From the NCBI RefSeq assembly GCF_003047285.1, contig NZ_PZYX01000004.1, forward strand, positions 124,001 through 188,000: a stretch of 64,000 nucleotides of DNA. Reading direction: 5' to 3'. Position numbers and translations under genes: made by a program. This document shows positions 50,860 to 60,523 of this stretch, in pieces. Under the pieces are notes generated by a model. The model searched no databases, was not told the DNA's origin, and worked only from the letters and a program-made list of their open reading frames with translations. The stretch's first letter is position 1. Every line of letters begins with the position of its first letter. Source of the stretch: Nocardioides allogilvus. GTDB lineage: Bacteria; Actinomycetota; Actinomycetes; Propionibacteriales; Nocardioidaceae.

Positions 50860-52191
50860 TCAGCGGACGAGGCAGGGACGTTTCGGGTCGAAGGACCAGT
50901 CCGGCACGAGGTACTGCATGGCAGCAGCGTCGTCCCGGGCGCCCAGTCCGTGCTCGAGGTAGAGCGCGTGCGCCTCGTCCACGCGGTCGCGGTCGAGCTC
51001 GACGCCGAGCCCTGGCATCTGCGGTACGGCGATCGCGCCGTCGACGATCTGCAGCGGGTCCTTCGTCAGGCCCTGCCCGTCCTGCCAGATCCAGTGCGTG
51101 TCGAGCGCGGTGATCTCACCCGGCGCCGCGGCACCGACGTGGGTGAACATGGCGAGGCTGACGTCGAAGTGGTTGTTGGAGTGCGACCCCCAGGTCAGGC
51201 CGAAGTCGTGGCACAGCTGCGCGACGCGCACCGAGCCGGCCATCGTCCAGAAGTGCGGGTCGGCGAGCGGGATGTCGACCGCGTTCGTGCGTACGGCATC
51301 GGCCAGCTGCCGCCAGTCGGTGGCGACCATGTTGGTGGCGGTGCGCAGGCCCGTACGCCGCTTGAACTCGGCCATCACCTCGCGACCGGAGAGGCCGCCC
51401 TCCGCACCGCACGGGTCCTCGGCGTAGGCAAGCACGTCGTCCATACCCCTGAGCAGCCGGACGGCTTCGTCGAGCAGCCAGCCACCGTTGGGATCGAGGG
51501 TGATCCGCGCGTCGGGGAAGCGCTCGTGCAGCGCGGTCACCGCGGCGACCTCGTCCTCGCCGGACAGCACGCCGCCCTTGAGCTTGAAGTCGCTGAAGCC
51601 GTAGCGCGCCTGCGCGGCCTCGGCGAGCTTCACGACGGCCTCGGGGGTCATGGCCTGCTCTCGCCTCACCTTGGCCCACGCATCTCCCTCGTTCTCGCGG
51701 AGGTACGGCAGGTCGGTCCTGTCCGGGTCCCCGACGTAGAAGAGGTAGCCCAGCATCGGCACGCTCGTCCGCTGCTGGCCGTCGCCGAGCAGCTCCGCGA
51801 CGGGTACGCCGAGTGCCTGGCCGGACAGGTCGAGCAGCGCCGACTCCAGCGCGGTCACCGCGTGGATCGTCGTGCGCAGGTCGAAGGTCTGCAGGCCACG
51901 GCCACCAGAATCGCGGTCCTTGAACCTGGTGGCGACCTCGCGGAGGAGGCTCTTGTACGTCGCGACCGGCTGGCCTGTGAGGAGCGCCGCCGCGTCCTCG
52001 ATGGTGCCCTTGATCGCCTCGCCACCCGGCACCTCACCGACGCCCTCGCGGCCCTCGGAGTCGGTGACGATCGCGATGTTGCGAGTGAAGAAGGGACCGT
52101 GCGCGCCGCTCAGGTTGAGCAGCATCGAGTCGTGCCCGGCGACCGGGACGACCTCGACGCTGGTGATCGTGGCGCTCTGTGGGGTGCTCAC
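50860..52191 (-). CDS. gudD: Glucarate dehydratase
   Basis: Enolase-superfamily enzyme that dehydrates D-glucarate (and probably L-idarate) to 5-dehydro-4-deoxy-glucarate, with Mg2+. At 443 residues it has normal length. Features are [10 protein letters not shown], the lysine pair in [14 protein letters not shown], the metal ligands in [34 protein letters not shown], and the catalytic His in [11 protein letters not shown]. The GTG start overlaps the ALDH stop codon (GTGA). It is the last gene of a three-gene operon that converts glucarate to 2-oxoglutarate. Confidence 0.95.
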   Translation of the reverse strand: MSTPQSATITSVEVVPVAGHDSMLLNLSGAHGPFFTRNIAIVTDSEGREGVGEVPGGEAIKGTIEDAAALLTGQPVATYKSLLREVATRFKDRDSGGRGLQTFDLRTTIHAVTALESALLDLSGQALGVPVAELLGDGQQRTSVPMLGYLFYVGDPDRTDLPYLRENEGDAWAKVRREQAMTPEAVVKLAEAAQARYGFSDFKLKGGVLSGEDEVAAVTALHERFPDARITLDPNGGWLLDEAVRLLRGMDDVLAYAEDPCGAEGGLSGREVMAEFKRRTGLRTATNMVATDWRQLADAVRTNAVDIPLADPHFWTMAGSVRVAQLCHDFGLTWGSHSNNHFDVSLAMFTHVGAAAPGEITALDTHWIWQDGQGLTKDPLQIVDGAIAVPQMPGLGVELDRDRVDEAHALYLEHGLGARDDAAAMQYLVPDWSFDPKRPCLVR

Positions 52192-53642
52192 TCGAGCACA
52201 CCGTCGATGCGGCGGGACAGTCCCCACGGGTTGTCGTCGCGAAGGCTCTCGGGCAGGAGGTCGGCCGGGACGTCCTGGTACGCGACCGGTCGCTGGAAGC
52301 GCTCGATCGCGAGGCTGCCGACGCTGGTGGACCTGCTGTCGCTCGTCGCGGGGAAGGGACCGCCGTGGACCATCGCGTGGCCGACCTCGACGCCGGTCGG
52401 CCAGCCGTTGAAGAGGACACGGCCGGCCTTGAGCTCGAGCACGGGCAGCAGCTGCTGGGCTGCCTCCTTGTCAGCGGGCGCGTAGTGGACGGTCGCGGTG
52501 AGCTGGCCCTCGAGGCCTTCGAGGCTGGTGCTGAGGGCGTCGACGTCGGCGTAGCGGACGATCACGCCGGACGCGCCGAAGACCTCGTCGGTCACGCCGT
52601 CGAGCGTCGCGGCCTCGGAGACGAGCGCGGCGGGGGCGTGCTGCCCGTCTGCGTCTCCCTCACCCACGGTGCGGACACCATCGGCGCCCTTGAGCATGCC
52701 GGTGCCCTTCGCGTACGCGTCGGCGATACCGGGGGTGAGCATCGGCTGGCCGGTGGTCCCCGCGACGGCGTGTCCGACGGCCTGCACGAAGGCGTCGCCC
52801 TGCTCGCCGGCCGGCAGGAAGAGCAGCCCGGGGTTGGTGCAGAACTGCCCCGCGCCGAGGGTGAGCGAGCCGACGTAGGCCTGCGCAAAGGTGTCGGTGT
52901 CCCGCTCCGCCAGGGCACCGGGGAGGACGACGACCGGGTTGATCGAGGACATCTCGGCGTACACGGGGATGGGCTCCTCGCGCTTCGACGCCGCCTCGAC
53001 GAGGGCGAGCCCGCCGGCGCGGGAGCCGGTGAAGCCAACAGCCTTGATCCGCGGGTCGCGGACGAGTGCCTGGCCGAGCTCGAAGCCCTCGCCCAGCACG
53101 AAGGTGAAGGTGCCCTGCGGCAGGCCGGACTTCTCGAGGGCGCGGCTGATGGCGTCCGCGACGAGCTGCCCCGTGCGCGGGTGCGCCGGGTGGCCCTTCA
53201 CGACGACCGGGCAGCCGGCCGCGAGCGCGGAGGCGGTGTCGCCGCCGGCGGTGGAGAAGGCGAGCGGGAAGTTGCTGGCGCCGAAGACGGCGACCGGGCC
53301 GAGCGGGATCATCCGCTGGCGGATGTCGGCGCGCGGCAGCGGCTCTCGGTCGGGCATGGCCGGGTCGATGCGGACGCCGAGGTGGTCACCTCGCCGTACG
53401 ACGTCGGCGAACATGCGCAGCTGGCCGGCCGTGCGACCGACCTCGCCGGTGATGCGGCCGACGGGCAGGTGGCTCTCGGCGACGGCGGCCTCGATGATCG
53501 CGTCCTTGTCGGACTCGATCTCGGTTGCGATCGCCTCGAGGAAGGCGCCGCGCTGCTCGGGCGTGGTGGCGCGGTAGGTGGCGAAGGCTTCCGTCGCGGC
53601 GGTGGTGGCGGCCTCGACGTCGTGGGTGACGGTGGTGGTCAT
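52188..53642 (-). CDS. 2-oxoglutarate semialdehyde dehydrogenase (ALDH family)
   Basis: A 484-residue NAD(P)-dependent aldehyde dehydrogenase, third step of the glucarate path: 2,5-dioxopentanoate to 2-oxoglutarate. It has [47 protein letters not shown], the general base in [18 protein letters not shown] and the catalytic Cys in [13 protein letters not shown], typical of the KGSADH group. The start overlaps the kdgD stop codon (ATGA). The assignment rests on family resemblance plus gene context. Confidence 0.92.
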   Translation of the reverse strand: MTTTVTHDVEAATTAATEAFATYRATTPEQRGAFLEAIATEIESDKDAIIEAAVAESHLPVGRITGEVGRTAGQLRMFADVVRRGDHLGVRIDPAMPDREPLPRADIRQRMIPLGPVAVFGASNFPLAFSTAGGDTASALAAGCPVVVKGHPAHPRTGQLVADAISRALEKSGLPQGTFTFVLGEGFELGQALVRDPRIKAVGFTGSRAGGLALVEAASKREEPIPVYAEMSSINPVVVLPGALAERDTDTFAQAYVGSLTLGAGQFCTNPGLLFLPAGEQGDAFVQAVGHAVAGTTGQPMLTPGIADAYAKGTGMLKGADGVRTVGEGDADGQHAPAALVSEAATLDGVTDEVFGASGVIVRYADVDALSTSLEGLEGQLTATVHYAPADKEAAQQLLPVLELKAGRVLFNGWPTGVEVGHAMVHGGPFPATSDSRSTSVGSLAIERFQRPVAYQDVPADLLPESLRDDNPWGLSRRIDGVLE

Positions 53643-54553
53643 GCAATCCTCCCGATCAGGTCGCGCAGCTCGGCAACTTCGTCCTCGCGCAGGTCGGTCA
53701 GCGGCGGGCGGACCGGGCCACCCGGGCGACCGACGGCGGTGAGGCCGGCCTTGACGATGGAGACGGCGTAGCCCTGGGTGCGGTCGCGGATGTCGAGGTA
53801 CGGCAGCACGAATTCGTTCAGTCGACGGTAGACCTCGACGCGGTCCTGGGCACGGACAGCGTCGTAGAAGTCGATCGCGAACTGCGGCACGAAGTTGAAC
53901 AGCGCGCTGGAGTAGGTGCTGACGCCGAGCTGGAGCAGCGGCAGCGCGAAGGTCTCCGCGGTGGGCAGGCCGCCGATGTACATCAGGCGGTCGCCGACGC
54001 GGGCGTAGGTGCGGGTCATCTGCTCGATGCTGCCGACACCGTCCTTGAAGCCGATGAACGTCGGGTTGCGGTCGGCGAGGGTGGCGACAGCTTCGTCGAG
54101 GAGCACGGCGTTGGCGCGGCTGTAGACGACGACGCCGAGGTTGGTGGCCTGGCAGACCCGGCTCACGTGCTCGACGAGCCCGGCCTGGCTGGCCTCGGTG
54201 AGGTAGGGCGGCATCAGCAGGAGGCCGTCCGCACCAGCCGCCTCAGCGGCCTTGGCCTGGGCGATCGCGTTCTTCGTGGAGCCAGTCGCAGGAGCAAGGA
54301 CGGGTACGGCGCCCGCCACTGCGTCCACGGCGATCCTGACGACGCGGTCGGTCTCCTCGCCGGTCAAGGAGAAGCCCTCGCCCGTGCCGCCCGCGGCGAA
54401 GAGGCCTGCGACCGGGTACTCGGCCAGCCACGCGAGGTGCTTGCGGTACGCCCCCTCGTCGAGCTCGAGGTCGGCGTTGAAGTGGGTCACCGGGAACGAG
54501 AGCAGACCGCTCTTCAGCTGGGTGGCCAGATCGGTCGGGCTGTACTCGGTCAC
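53639..54553 (-). CDS. kdgD: 5-dehydro-4-deoxyglucarate dehydratase
   Basis: A 304-residue class I aldolase-fold (DapA family) enzyme that dehydrates and decarboxylates 5-dehydro-4-deoxyglucarate to 2,5-dioxopentanoate. It has [48 protein letters not shown] and the Schiff-base lysine in [22 protein letters not shown] holds the usual Tyr. The GTG start has AGGA upstream (TAGGACTTCCT). It is first in the operon, downstream of a promoter region with two palindromes. Confidence 0.93.
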   Translation of the reverse strand: MTEYSPTDLATQLKSGLLSFPVTHFNADLELDEGAYRKHLAWLAEYPVAGLFAAGGTGEGFSLTGEETDRVVRIAVDAVAGAVPVLAPATGSTKNAIAQAKAAEAAGADGLLLMPPYLTEASQAGLVEHVSRVCQATNLGVVVYSRANAVLLDEAVATLADRNPTFIGFKDGVGSIEQMTRTYARVGDRLMYIGGLPTAETFALPLLQLGVSTYSSALFNFVPQFAIDFYDAVRAQDRVEVYRRLNEFVLPYLDIRDRTQGYAVSIVKAGLTAVGRPGGPVRPPLTDLREDEVAELRDLIGRIA

Positions 54554-54569
54554 AGGAAGTCCTAGGTTC

Positions 54570-54618
54570 GTGGTGGGCGGTGCTCACCACGCTAGAAGCG
54601 GGCACGATGCCTGTCCAA
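54570..54618 (-). promoter_or_regulatory. Promoter and operator-like inverted repeat of the glucarate operon
   Basis: TTGGAC (54613-54618) and TAGCGT (54589-54594) are separated by 18 bases. The inverted repeat GTGGTG/CACCAC (54570-54575 and 54585-54590) overlaps the -10 and the expected start of transcription, a repressor position. The start codon is about 27 bases further. Confidence 0.5.
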
Positions 54619-54646
54619 GCCCGATTTTGTATCTGGTGATGCTTGC

Positions 54647-54662
54647 GGAGCATGCATGCTCC
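54647..54662. promoter_or_regulatory. Perfect 16-bp palindrome upstream of the glucarate operon
   Basis: GGAGCATGCATGCTCC is self-complementary over all 16 bases and lies about 30 bases before the -35 hexamer, a place for an activator or distal operator. No regulator gene stands nearby. Confidence 0.5.
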
Positions 54663-54822
54663 TCGGTGCTCGCACAGGCGAAGCCCCGGCCGCGCGCGCT
54701 GCATCTCGCCCAGATAGGGCGTGTCAAAAGGGTGCTGTGAATCGCCCGGTTGTTGCCGTAGATCGTTGTCTCTGCAGTTGACGGGTGGTCGCGCTGGTTG
54801 TTCAACCTGACGAGCGGTGCGG

Positions 54823-56088
54823 CTAACCCTCGTCTGGGGCAGTGATGGCTGACTCACCGATGCGTGTGCGCTCAGCGGGCCCGAGAGGAGCGTCTGGATC
54901 GCTCGGGCTCAACTGGTCGAGGACGAAAACGGGTTTTCGTTCCCCGACTGCTTCATCGAACGTGCTGAATTCCGAAACGAGGACGTCGTAGATCTCATTG
55001 ACCGTCGCGTGATCCACCTGTACCAGCGCACGTTGGGCAATCGTTCCCTCGTATCGCTGATCGGTTAGCTCATCCTTCACACCAAACTGCTTGCGGTCCA
55101 TATCCGCCCTGTACAGGCGCATGCGACCACGGATCTCGAACACGTCCTCGGGTACCAGGTTCGTCAGGATCGCGCTAAGCGTCTCCAGTCGGTCCGCAGA
55201 GAGTTCCCTAGCGGTGTATTCCAGCGTGCTTCCCGCGCCGGCAAAGGTCACGCTCCCGCCGGTGGATGCGAGACCCTTAACAAAGTTTCTGAAGCTCTTG
55301 GCCCCGCGAGGGCGCAGTTCAACCAGACGTTCGATCAGATCGTCCCGTTCTAGCGATGTGTCGAGGAGATCAAGGACATGACGCGTGATCTGCGCAAAAA
55401 CGGAGTCGTCAAACAAGTCGTCGTAATTGGTACTCGCGATATCGATTACGAAGCTGGCGGCCGACAACCAAACGACATCGGTCGCCGTCTGTTCGGCGAC
55501 CTCGAACGGGATGCGGCCAGCCTGAGGTGGCTCCGACTGGAGCAGCGCGAGCCCAACGTTGTCGTACAGCGATTGGGTGGAGACAAGGAGTTCCCCGACC
55601 TTTCTCGTTGGGGCTTCGCTGCGGGTGAGTCCCGGCCACTTGACCATGAGGCGGACTCGACCTCGCCGCTCCTGCATCGCGCGTCGCCGCCACACATCCC
55701 CGCCTTCTGCGTGGGGCAAAGTGTCGGTTTGAAGGTTGAGTCGGAAATCAGTTTCCGGCAACCATTCGTCGTTGATCGGCAGTGTGAGTGTTCTGACTGA
55801 GTCACTGCCGGTCGCGGCGCGCGGAAGCGATACGAGGTACACAGGGCCTTCGGGATGCTCGAAGGCCTCGCGGAGGGCCAGCCCGCCGGACCGCACCATC
55901 TGGAGCCGCTTTGCCGAGACCGGTGCGTAGAGCCAGAGATCGTCGTCAGCCCTGTCTTCAGCCCAGACAACGAGATAGCGCTGATCCGTCGGGGCCTGAC
56001 ACCAGAACACTCGAGGTCCGTCAAAGTCGACGAAACTCTCTTCAAGACGTAACTCGCCGAGCGCCGTTCCCTCTGGAAGCCAGCTCAT
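54823..56088 (-). CDS. Accessory-island protein of unknown function (DUF6575-like N-terminus)
   Basis: A 421-residue protein, no signal peptide or helices. The N-terminal 70 residues (LEESFVDFDGPRVFWCQAPT, QRYLVVWAEDRADDDLWLYA) look like the DUF6575-type domain that begins with a D-G-P-R-x-F motif; I recall this family only loosely. The middle (FVIDIASTNYDDLFDDSVFA) and the C-terminal part (FRNFVKGLASTGGSVTFAGA) are unassigned. The start overlaps the stop of the 129-residue gene (ATGA). GC is lower than that of the housekeeping genes (30 of 60 bases at 55381-55440, against 40 of 60 at 38161-38220), a sign of transfer. It is probably an effector or structural partner in a defence-like operon (inference). 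Confidence 0.7.
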   Translation of the reverse strand: MSWLPEGTALGELRLEESFVDFDGPRVFWCQAPTDQRYLVVWAEDRADDDLWLYAPVSAKRLQMVRSGGLALREAFEHPEGPVYLVSLPRAATGSDSVRTLTLPINDEWLPETDFRLNLQTDTLPHAEGGDVWRRRAMQERRGRVRLMVKWPGLTRSEAPTRKVGELLVSTQSLYDNVGLALLQSEPPQAGRIPFEVAEQTATDVVWLSAASFVIDIASTNYDDLFDDSVFAQITRHVLDLLDTSLERDDLIERLVELRPRGAKSFRNFVKGLASTGGSVTFAGAGSTLEYTARELSADRLETLSAILTNLVPEDVFEIRGRMRLYRADMDRKQFGVKDELTDQRYEGTIAQRALVQVDHATVNEIYDVLVSEFSTFDEAVGERKPVFVLDQLSPSDPDAPLGPAERTRIGESAITAPDEG

Positions 56089-56474
56089 GGCTGCACCACG
56101 AAGTCTTGCCACGCTGAGTCAGCGGAGGGCCGCCACCATGTGTGGTGCCCAGGACCGCGGGTCTTCTTGACCACACCCGAGTTCGACAGAGAACCGACGG
56201 CTACCTGCTTGGTCCTGAGGGGGCCGACCGAATTCCGGAGGGCGTTGATCTCTTCGGCGGACGCGTAGACACTGGTGCCCACGATGACGCACTCGTCCTC
56301 AGTGGCAGCAGCAGGCGGCATCCGCTGGAGGCCTGCCTCGACGCGGGCCTTGAGACTCCAGAAATCTTGTTCGGTGACGGGGTCAGAATCCACGAGTCGG
56401 TAGAACATCTCAGCCGATGGCATGGCATCCTCCGGCGGGCAAGACGCGGGAAATTCCCCCGGCCAGTCGGTCAT
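56085..56474 (-). CDS. Small accessory-island protein of unknown function
   Basis: A 129-residue protein beginning MTDWPGEFPASCPPEDAMPS and ending with a GHHTWWRPSADSAWQDFVVQ stretch. The GLxNSGVVKKTRGPGHHTWW-type end is the most conserved-looking part. No domain name can be given; I recall similar short proteins encoded near unknown large proteins in other genomes. The ATG has GGGGGA eight bases upstream. It is translationally coupled to the 421-residue protein by an ATGA overlap, so the two are made together and may form a complex. The preceding gap to the SIR2-like gene (56475-56692) has no convincing ORF. Confidence 0.65.
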   Translation of the reverse strand: MTDWPGEFPASCPPEDAMPSAEMFYRLVDSDPVTEQDFWSLKARVEAGLQRMPPAAATEDECVIVGTSVYASAEEINALRNSVGPLRTKQVAVGSLSNSGVVKKTRGPGHHTWWRPSADSAWQDFVVQP

Positions 56475-56692
56475 TCGCTTCCCCCATGTTCTGAGCGTGC
56501 CAGCAGTGACCGACAAATGCTCGTGAGCGCAGTCTGGCACCTGCCGCAGACCCTCGCAGGCGAACAAGAAGTGGGCGCCTCACTTGGATGGCGTATCCCG
56601 CAAGGTCCAGACCCTCCATGTCTCGTGAGGACCACTGTGACGCCAGTGATCAGCTCGCGGACGCATCCGCTGGATCCCACCGGCATGTCCAT

Positions 56693-57814
56693 TCACCGAG
56701 TCATCCAGTGGATGTCAGCACTCTCCGCAAGCAGATCCGCTGCCGTGGTGTGCGGGGTGGACTCAGGCATGGCGATTTGGCTGCTGGCGAAAGTCGAGAA
56801 GCCGTCCGCAGAGATTGCATACCTGTCGAACTTCTGCGTGGACCACACCTCGTCAACCGTCGCCATCGCCGAGGTCTCGTGCTCCGCCACCACGAAGAGT
56901 CGAGACCCTGGCCTCAGGTGAGTCGCAAGCAGGTCGAGAAAATGCCGCTCGCGGCCGCGCCAGCCAACGGTGACAACCGTAGTCACGTCACGCAGGTCTC
57001 TGACGAGGGCATCAAGATGAGATTGAGGACAGGAGAATCGAGCTTTGGACCGTGCCGGCACCGCTAGAGCCGGCAACCAGTACGTTTGATTTTGTGGGTC
57101 TCGGTGAGGGTCGCCATCCTCTGGATCATCGACTTGGTAGTCATTGGGTAGCCACTCAAGATTCGCGGCTTGCTCGATGAGAATGTGAAGCACATCCTCT
57201 GGATCCTGCTCTCCAAGCCAGAGACCTGGAGGCAGTTTGGCTGCTTGGCTCCAGTTGACCGACCCGTGCGGCTTGTACAGGTGCACCTCGGGCCACGAGA
57301 TGTAGTCCGCGATATCCCTGAACCTCTTGCCGTAGACATCTTGAACGGCGTATTCCAGCAGTCGGTCGTAGTTGAAGGTGACGAAGCGTGCGACCTGGCC
57401 ACGTTCTTCGAATGTTGGCGCCAACTCGTTGAGAAGTGACACGTAGTTCGTCTGGCCCACGGCGTCCTCATGCCAGCGATTCGGAAGCTTCGTTAAGAGG
57501 CGCGACAAGTACGCCCGCAGTGCCGTCAACTGCGGCTGCAAAGCACTGTACGAGCTCTTCTCCTCTTGATATGCCTCCAAAACCTCCTCAATATCCTGGC
57601 CTGCTGCTGCCGCACTTCTGAGATGCATGAGCAGCGGGGTGGCGCGCACAAACTCAAGCGCGCACTCCTTTGCCTCACGACTGGACGGCTCGAAGAGACT
57701 CGTTGCCAGGGGCGGTCGCCACTCTCCGTCTTGCATCCGCTCTTCCTGCCGATCGAGTACAAAACGTCGCCTAGGATCGCTGTCGAACGACGCCCCTGCG
57801 CCAAAAATGAACAT
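56693..57814 (-). CDS. SIR2-like protein, candidate NADase of a defence system
   Basis: A 373-residue protein with SIR2-family landmarks in order: the NAD-binding MFIFGAGASFDSD (residues 1-13), the N/D pair in VTFNYDRLLEY (N148, D150), the catalytic-type His in LYKPHGSVNW (H183) and the late VVTVGWRGRERHFLDLLATH segment. All residues needed for NAD hydrolysis appear to be present. There is no zinc Cys4 cluster, so it is of the stand-alone SIR2_2 type found in phage defence (ThsA, DSR, SIR2-HerA) rather than a protein deacylase. ATG at 57814 is chosen; GTG at 57820 or 57865 is possible. GC is low (29 of 60 bases at 57541-57600). It heads an operon-like row with two unknown genes. Confidence 0.8.
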   Translation of the reverse strand: MFIFGAGASFDSDPRRRFVLDRQEERMQDGEWRPPLATSLFEPSSREAKECALEFVRATPLLMHLRSAAAAGQDIEEVLEAYQEEKSSYSALQPQLTALRAYLSRLLTKLPNRWHEDAVGQTNYVSLLNELAPTFEERGQVARFVTFNYDRLLEYAVQDVYGKRFRDIADYISWPEVHLYKPHGSVNWSQAAKLPPGLWLGEQDPEDVLHILIEQAANLEWLPNDYQVDDPEDGDPHRDPQNQTYWLPALAVPARSKARFSCPQSHLDALVRDLRDVTTVVTVGWRGRERHFLDLLATHLRPGSRLFVVAEHETSAMATVDEVWSTQKFDRYAISADGFSTFASSQIAMPESTPHTTAADLLAESADIHWMTR

Positions 57815-58148
57815 GAACACGCACGTATCGTGCCTTGCAGCGCACACACTTCTTGGTCGCGGCACGCGCCTTCGAGCGGATGTACGTCAGCGTGAACACC
57901 GCGCGAGTGAGGGATCGCCCCGCCGAAGTAGTAGTCCGATCACTTGCCCGACGCGCAGTGGCACGACCGACCCCTCACGGTTGCGTCACACCGCCGCCAT
58001 TGGGTCACCGCGCTAGCAAACGGCAACGGTGCTGCCCGGGGTTGCTCGCTCGAACCAAGGCCTGTTAGACGTGCTCGTCCGGCCGGCGATTTGCCATAGC
58101 AAATCGGAAACCTGAGGTCGGTAGGCCGTCTTGCGTCCAGTCCTAGGG
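57815..58148. other. Non-coding gap with a perfect palindrome
   Basis: A 334-base stretch without a convincing gene. At 58087-58106 the perfect inverted repeat CGATTTGC-CATA-GCAAATCG (8-base arms) stands between the PD-(D/E)XK-like gene and the SIR2-like gene, where it could be an operator or terminator. No clear -10/-35 pair was found for the SIR2-like gene. Confidence 0.6.
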
Positions 58149-59582
58149 TCAGTCCGCATCAGAATGCAGGGCCGATGTTGGGTACTCGCTCGAGGCAGCT
58201 GCCACAGTGTCCGAGGCTCGGTACTCATCGCTCGCCTCCTCGGCGCCGTCTTGTGATGAGTAGTCCGTGGAGACCAACGCAGGCGGCACGGAGTCGTCGA
58301 GGTCGACTGGCTCGACGCTGACGGGACGAAGCTTCGGAGGCGCAGCGGACCAGGCACGCAGGTTGCCCAGCACGTCAACGTAGAAGGCGTCGACCGTCGT
58401 CAGCACCGAATCGATGAACGATCCGCGACCGCGCCCACGCTTGGTGCCCAAGTTTCCAGAAACCGCGAGACGGAAGGACCGGAGCTCCTTGGCCGGATCG
58501 AGGACAAGACTGTTCGGGTTCTCTCGCACGGCCGAGAGGAGTTCGGCCGCCTGCGAACCCCGAGCGTGGGCGACGAATGCTTCGACGCGCGTCCCATCAG
58601 GCGCGTTCTTCAGCTGACGCACCAGCCAGTTCACCCGCGTCGTAGGACGCCCCTCACGCGGCGACTCGACGTCGACGTGGCAGGTCACCCGCCCGGCGCG
58701 GAGGTCTGCGGTCACGACCAGGTGCCCCACGGTGTCGGGGATACGAATCGCACCAGACAGCTGGCCGGTCGTGCACAGGGACTGCGTCAGCGCTTGGGCG
58801 CGCACGAGCGGGTCGGCGGCTTCCTTGCGAGAAAGGACTGGAACGACCTCGGTGCCGAGCTGCCGCCCCAGCTGCAGGCTTGCGAACCTCAACAGTGCGT
58901 CGAAGCGGGCCACGACCTCGGCGATGCCCTTGTCGTTCGAGCGCAGAGTGCCGGTGGTGACCTGGTCACGGACGCCGACCCATGCCTCACCCATGTCGTC
59001 GAACTCGAGCGCGCCGGACTTGGTGTGTTCGAGGTAGCGGATCAGCTCTCCGAGGATCCAGGCCTGATCGGGATCGGCGACGCCGCGGAACTCCTTCTGC
59101 ATCACGGCTTCGGCGAGCACTTCCGACCAGGCGACGTGGTGCAGCGCGACCTTCTTCAGCTTGCGCTTGTCGACCTTGGTCGGATGTTGACCCGCGACTG
59201 CGGGGATCTCGTTCGAGATCGTGATGACAGCGTCGTAGGCGTTGTCGCGAGCGATGTCGAGATAGTTCTCAAGCTGCTGGGTTGCGAGCTGATTGGGACC
59301 TGTCTTGACCTCGACGAGAGCGGTCCAGGTGTTCGAACCGCGAGTGACCCGGATGAGACCGTCGGGGTAGAGGCGCTGCTCGCCCAAGATGAACGGCACC
59401 TCGATGAAGCACTCGAGCGTGCCCGCCGGAGCGCCGAACGGCTTGACGAAGCCGCGGCCGAACTCCTTGACCGCAGACAACACCGCCAACAGGGCGGACG
59501 TCGCGCGCCGTTCCTGCTCCTCCGCGCCATTGATCCCCGAAGTCGGAATCAGCCGTGCTTCGTGCCAGGACTCTTCAGCCAT
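58149..59582 (-). CDS. PD-(D/E)XK nuclease-like protein of unknown role
   Basis: A 477-residue cytoplasmic protein. Residues ~60-115 carry a restriction-endonuclease-like core: E61, then LYPDGLIRV with D74, ALVEVKTGPNQL with E91-V-K93, and QLENYLDIAR with a Q103-x3-Y107 motif, the standard PD-(D/E)XK set. The C-terminal ~350 residues (WVGVRDQVTTGTLRSNDKGI, VTCHVDVESPREGRPTTRVN, SGNLGTKRGRGRGSFIDSVL) are unassigned; proteins of this kind are sometimes labelled stress response. The ATG has GGGGAG six bases upstream. It stands upstream of the SIR2-like gene on the same strand and may be part of the same accessory island. Confidence 0.7.
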   Translation of the reverse strand: MAEESWHEARLIPTSGINGAEEQERRATSALLAVLSAVKEFGRGFVKPFGAPAGTLECFIEVPFILGEQRLYPDGLIRVTRGSNTWTALVEVKTGPNQLATQQLENYLDIARDNAYDAVITISNEIPAVAGQHPTKVDKRKLKKVALHHVAWSEVLAEAVMQKEFRGVADPDQAWILGELIRYLEHTKSGALEFDDMGEAWVGVRDQVTTGTLRSNDKGIAEVVARFDALLRFASLQLGRQLGTEVVPVLSRKEAADPLVRAQALTQSLCTTGQLSGAIRIPDTVGHLVVTADLRAGRVTCHVDVESPREGRPTTRVNWLVRQLKNAPDGTRVEAFVAHARGSQAAELLSAVRENPNSLVLDPAKELRSFRLAVSGNLGTKRGRGRGSFIDSVLTTVDAFYVDVLGNLRAWSAAPPKLRPVSVEPVDLDDSVPPALVSTDYSSQDGAEEASDEYRASDTVAAASSEYPTSALHSDAD

Positions 59583-59690
59583 CGTTCTCCCCCGTCTGTG
59601 CGGTCTCAACAAGTCGAGTGATCGCATGCGATCAGTCCGAGGGACGCTAGTTGAAACCGATGCATCTCGCGGCGAAACGACAAGCGAGGC

Positions 59691-60434
59691 TCAACCAGCC
59701 AGCAACCGGTCGACGAGACCGAGCACAGCACCCGGATCCTCGACGTGAGCGTTGTGCCCCAGCCCCGGAAGCGTGACGGGATCCGGGACCAGGTCCGCGA
59801 GGTCGGCGTCGGACACCATGGCGTCGTGCTCACCCCGCGCCAGCACGACGGGACACCTGGCGCCCGCCAGCAGACCGGTCATGGCCGGCACGCCCACCCC
59901 GAAGGTCGCGGGGTCCTGCGCGACCCGGCACCCGTCGTCGACAGCGACGACGCCCGGTGCGACGGACGATGAGTCAGGCGCGACCAGGTCGGAGAGACCG
60001 GCCAGCCGCAGATACCGCCCCACCGCCTCCTCCCGCGTCGCGAGCACCTGTACCGGCCGAGCAGCCACCCGCTCTGCACCGGCCACATCGGACGGCGGCC
60101 AGCTCACCTTCACCCCGAACGCCACGACCCCACGCACCCGCGGGTCAGTTGCCAGCTCCAGCGCGACGACGCCGCCCATCGAGTGACCGAGCACGACGAT
60201 CTCGCGATCCAAGGGGAGCACTGACAGCACGCCCTCCGCATGCCGGCGGAACGTGTACGGCGCATCCCAGGACGACCTTCCGTGCCCGGGCAGGTCCACG
60301 ACCAGCCACCCACCGGGCCAGCGCGACGGAAGCAGGGCGCAGGCATCGGCGTACACCTCGGCTGTGGCGCCGAGCCCGTGCAACATCACCAGCAGCGGGC
60401 CGTCGTCGCGACCGCAGGTTCGGGACCAGATCAC
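59691..60434 (-). CDS. Alpha/beta hydrolase
   Basis: A 247-residue serine hydrolase. It has VMLHGLGATAEVYADACALL (oxyanion HG), VDLPGHGRSSW, the nucleophile in VVLGHSMGGVVALELA, the acid in VLARGEHDAMVSDADL and the base in LPGLGHNAHVEDP. It resembles 3-oxoadipate enol-lactonase/BioH-type esterases without being specific. GTG start at 60434. The stop codon (59691-59693) lies in a degenerate REP-like sequence (GCTGGTTGAGC on the minus strand). Confidence 0.88.
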   Translation of the reverse strand: MIWSRTCGRDDGPLLVMLHGLGATAEVYADACALLPSRWPGGWLVVDLPGHGRSSWDAPYTFRRHAEGVLSVLPLDREIVVLGHSMGGVVALELATDPRVRGVVAFGVKVSWPPSDVAGAERVAARPVQVLATREEAVGRYLRLAGLSDLVAPDSSSVAPGVVAVDDGCRVAQDPATFGVGVPAMTGLLAGARCPVVLARGEHDAMVSDADLADLVPDPVTLPGLGHNAHVEDPGAVLGLVDRLLAG

Positions 60435-60523
60435 GCCGTCACGCTAGCGCCATCACGCACTGTCCACCGCGCGTTCACGCACACCCGGGAGCGCTCGTCA
60501 CCGTCGTGGGAGAGGAAGGACGC

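Noticed and set aside
56471..56692. 73-codon frame in the gap between the SIR2-like and the 129-residue genes
   Set aside because: It overlaps the start of the real gene, has no ribosome binding site and no recognisable pattern.
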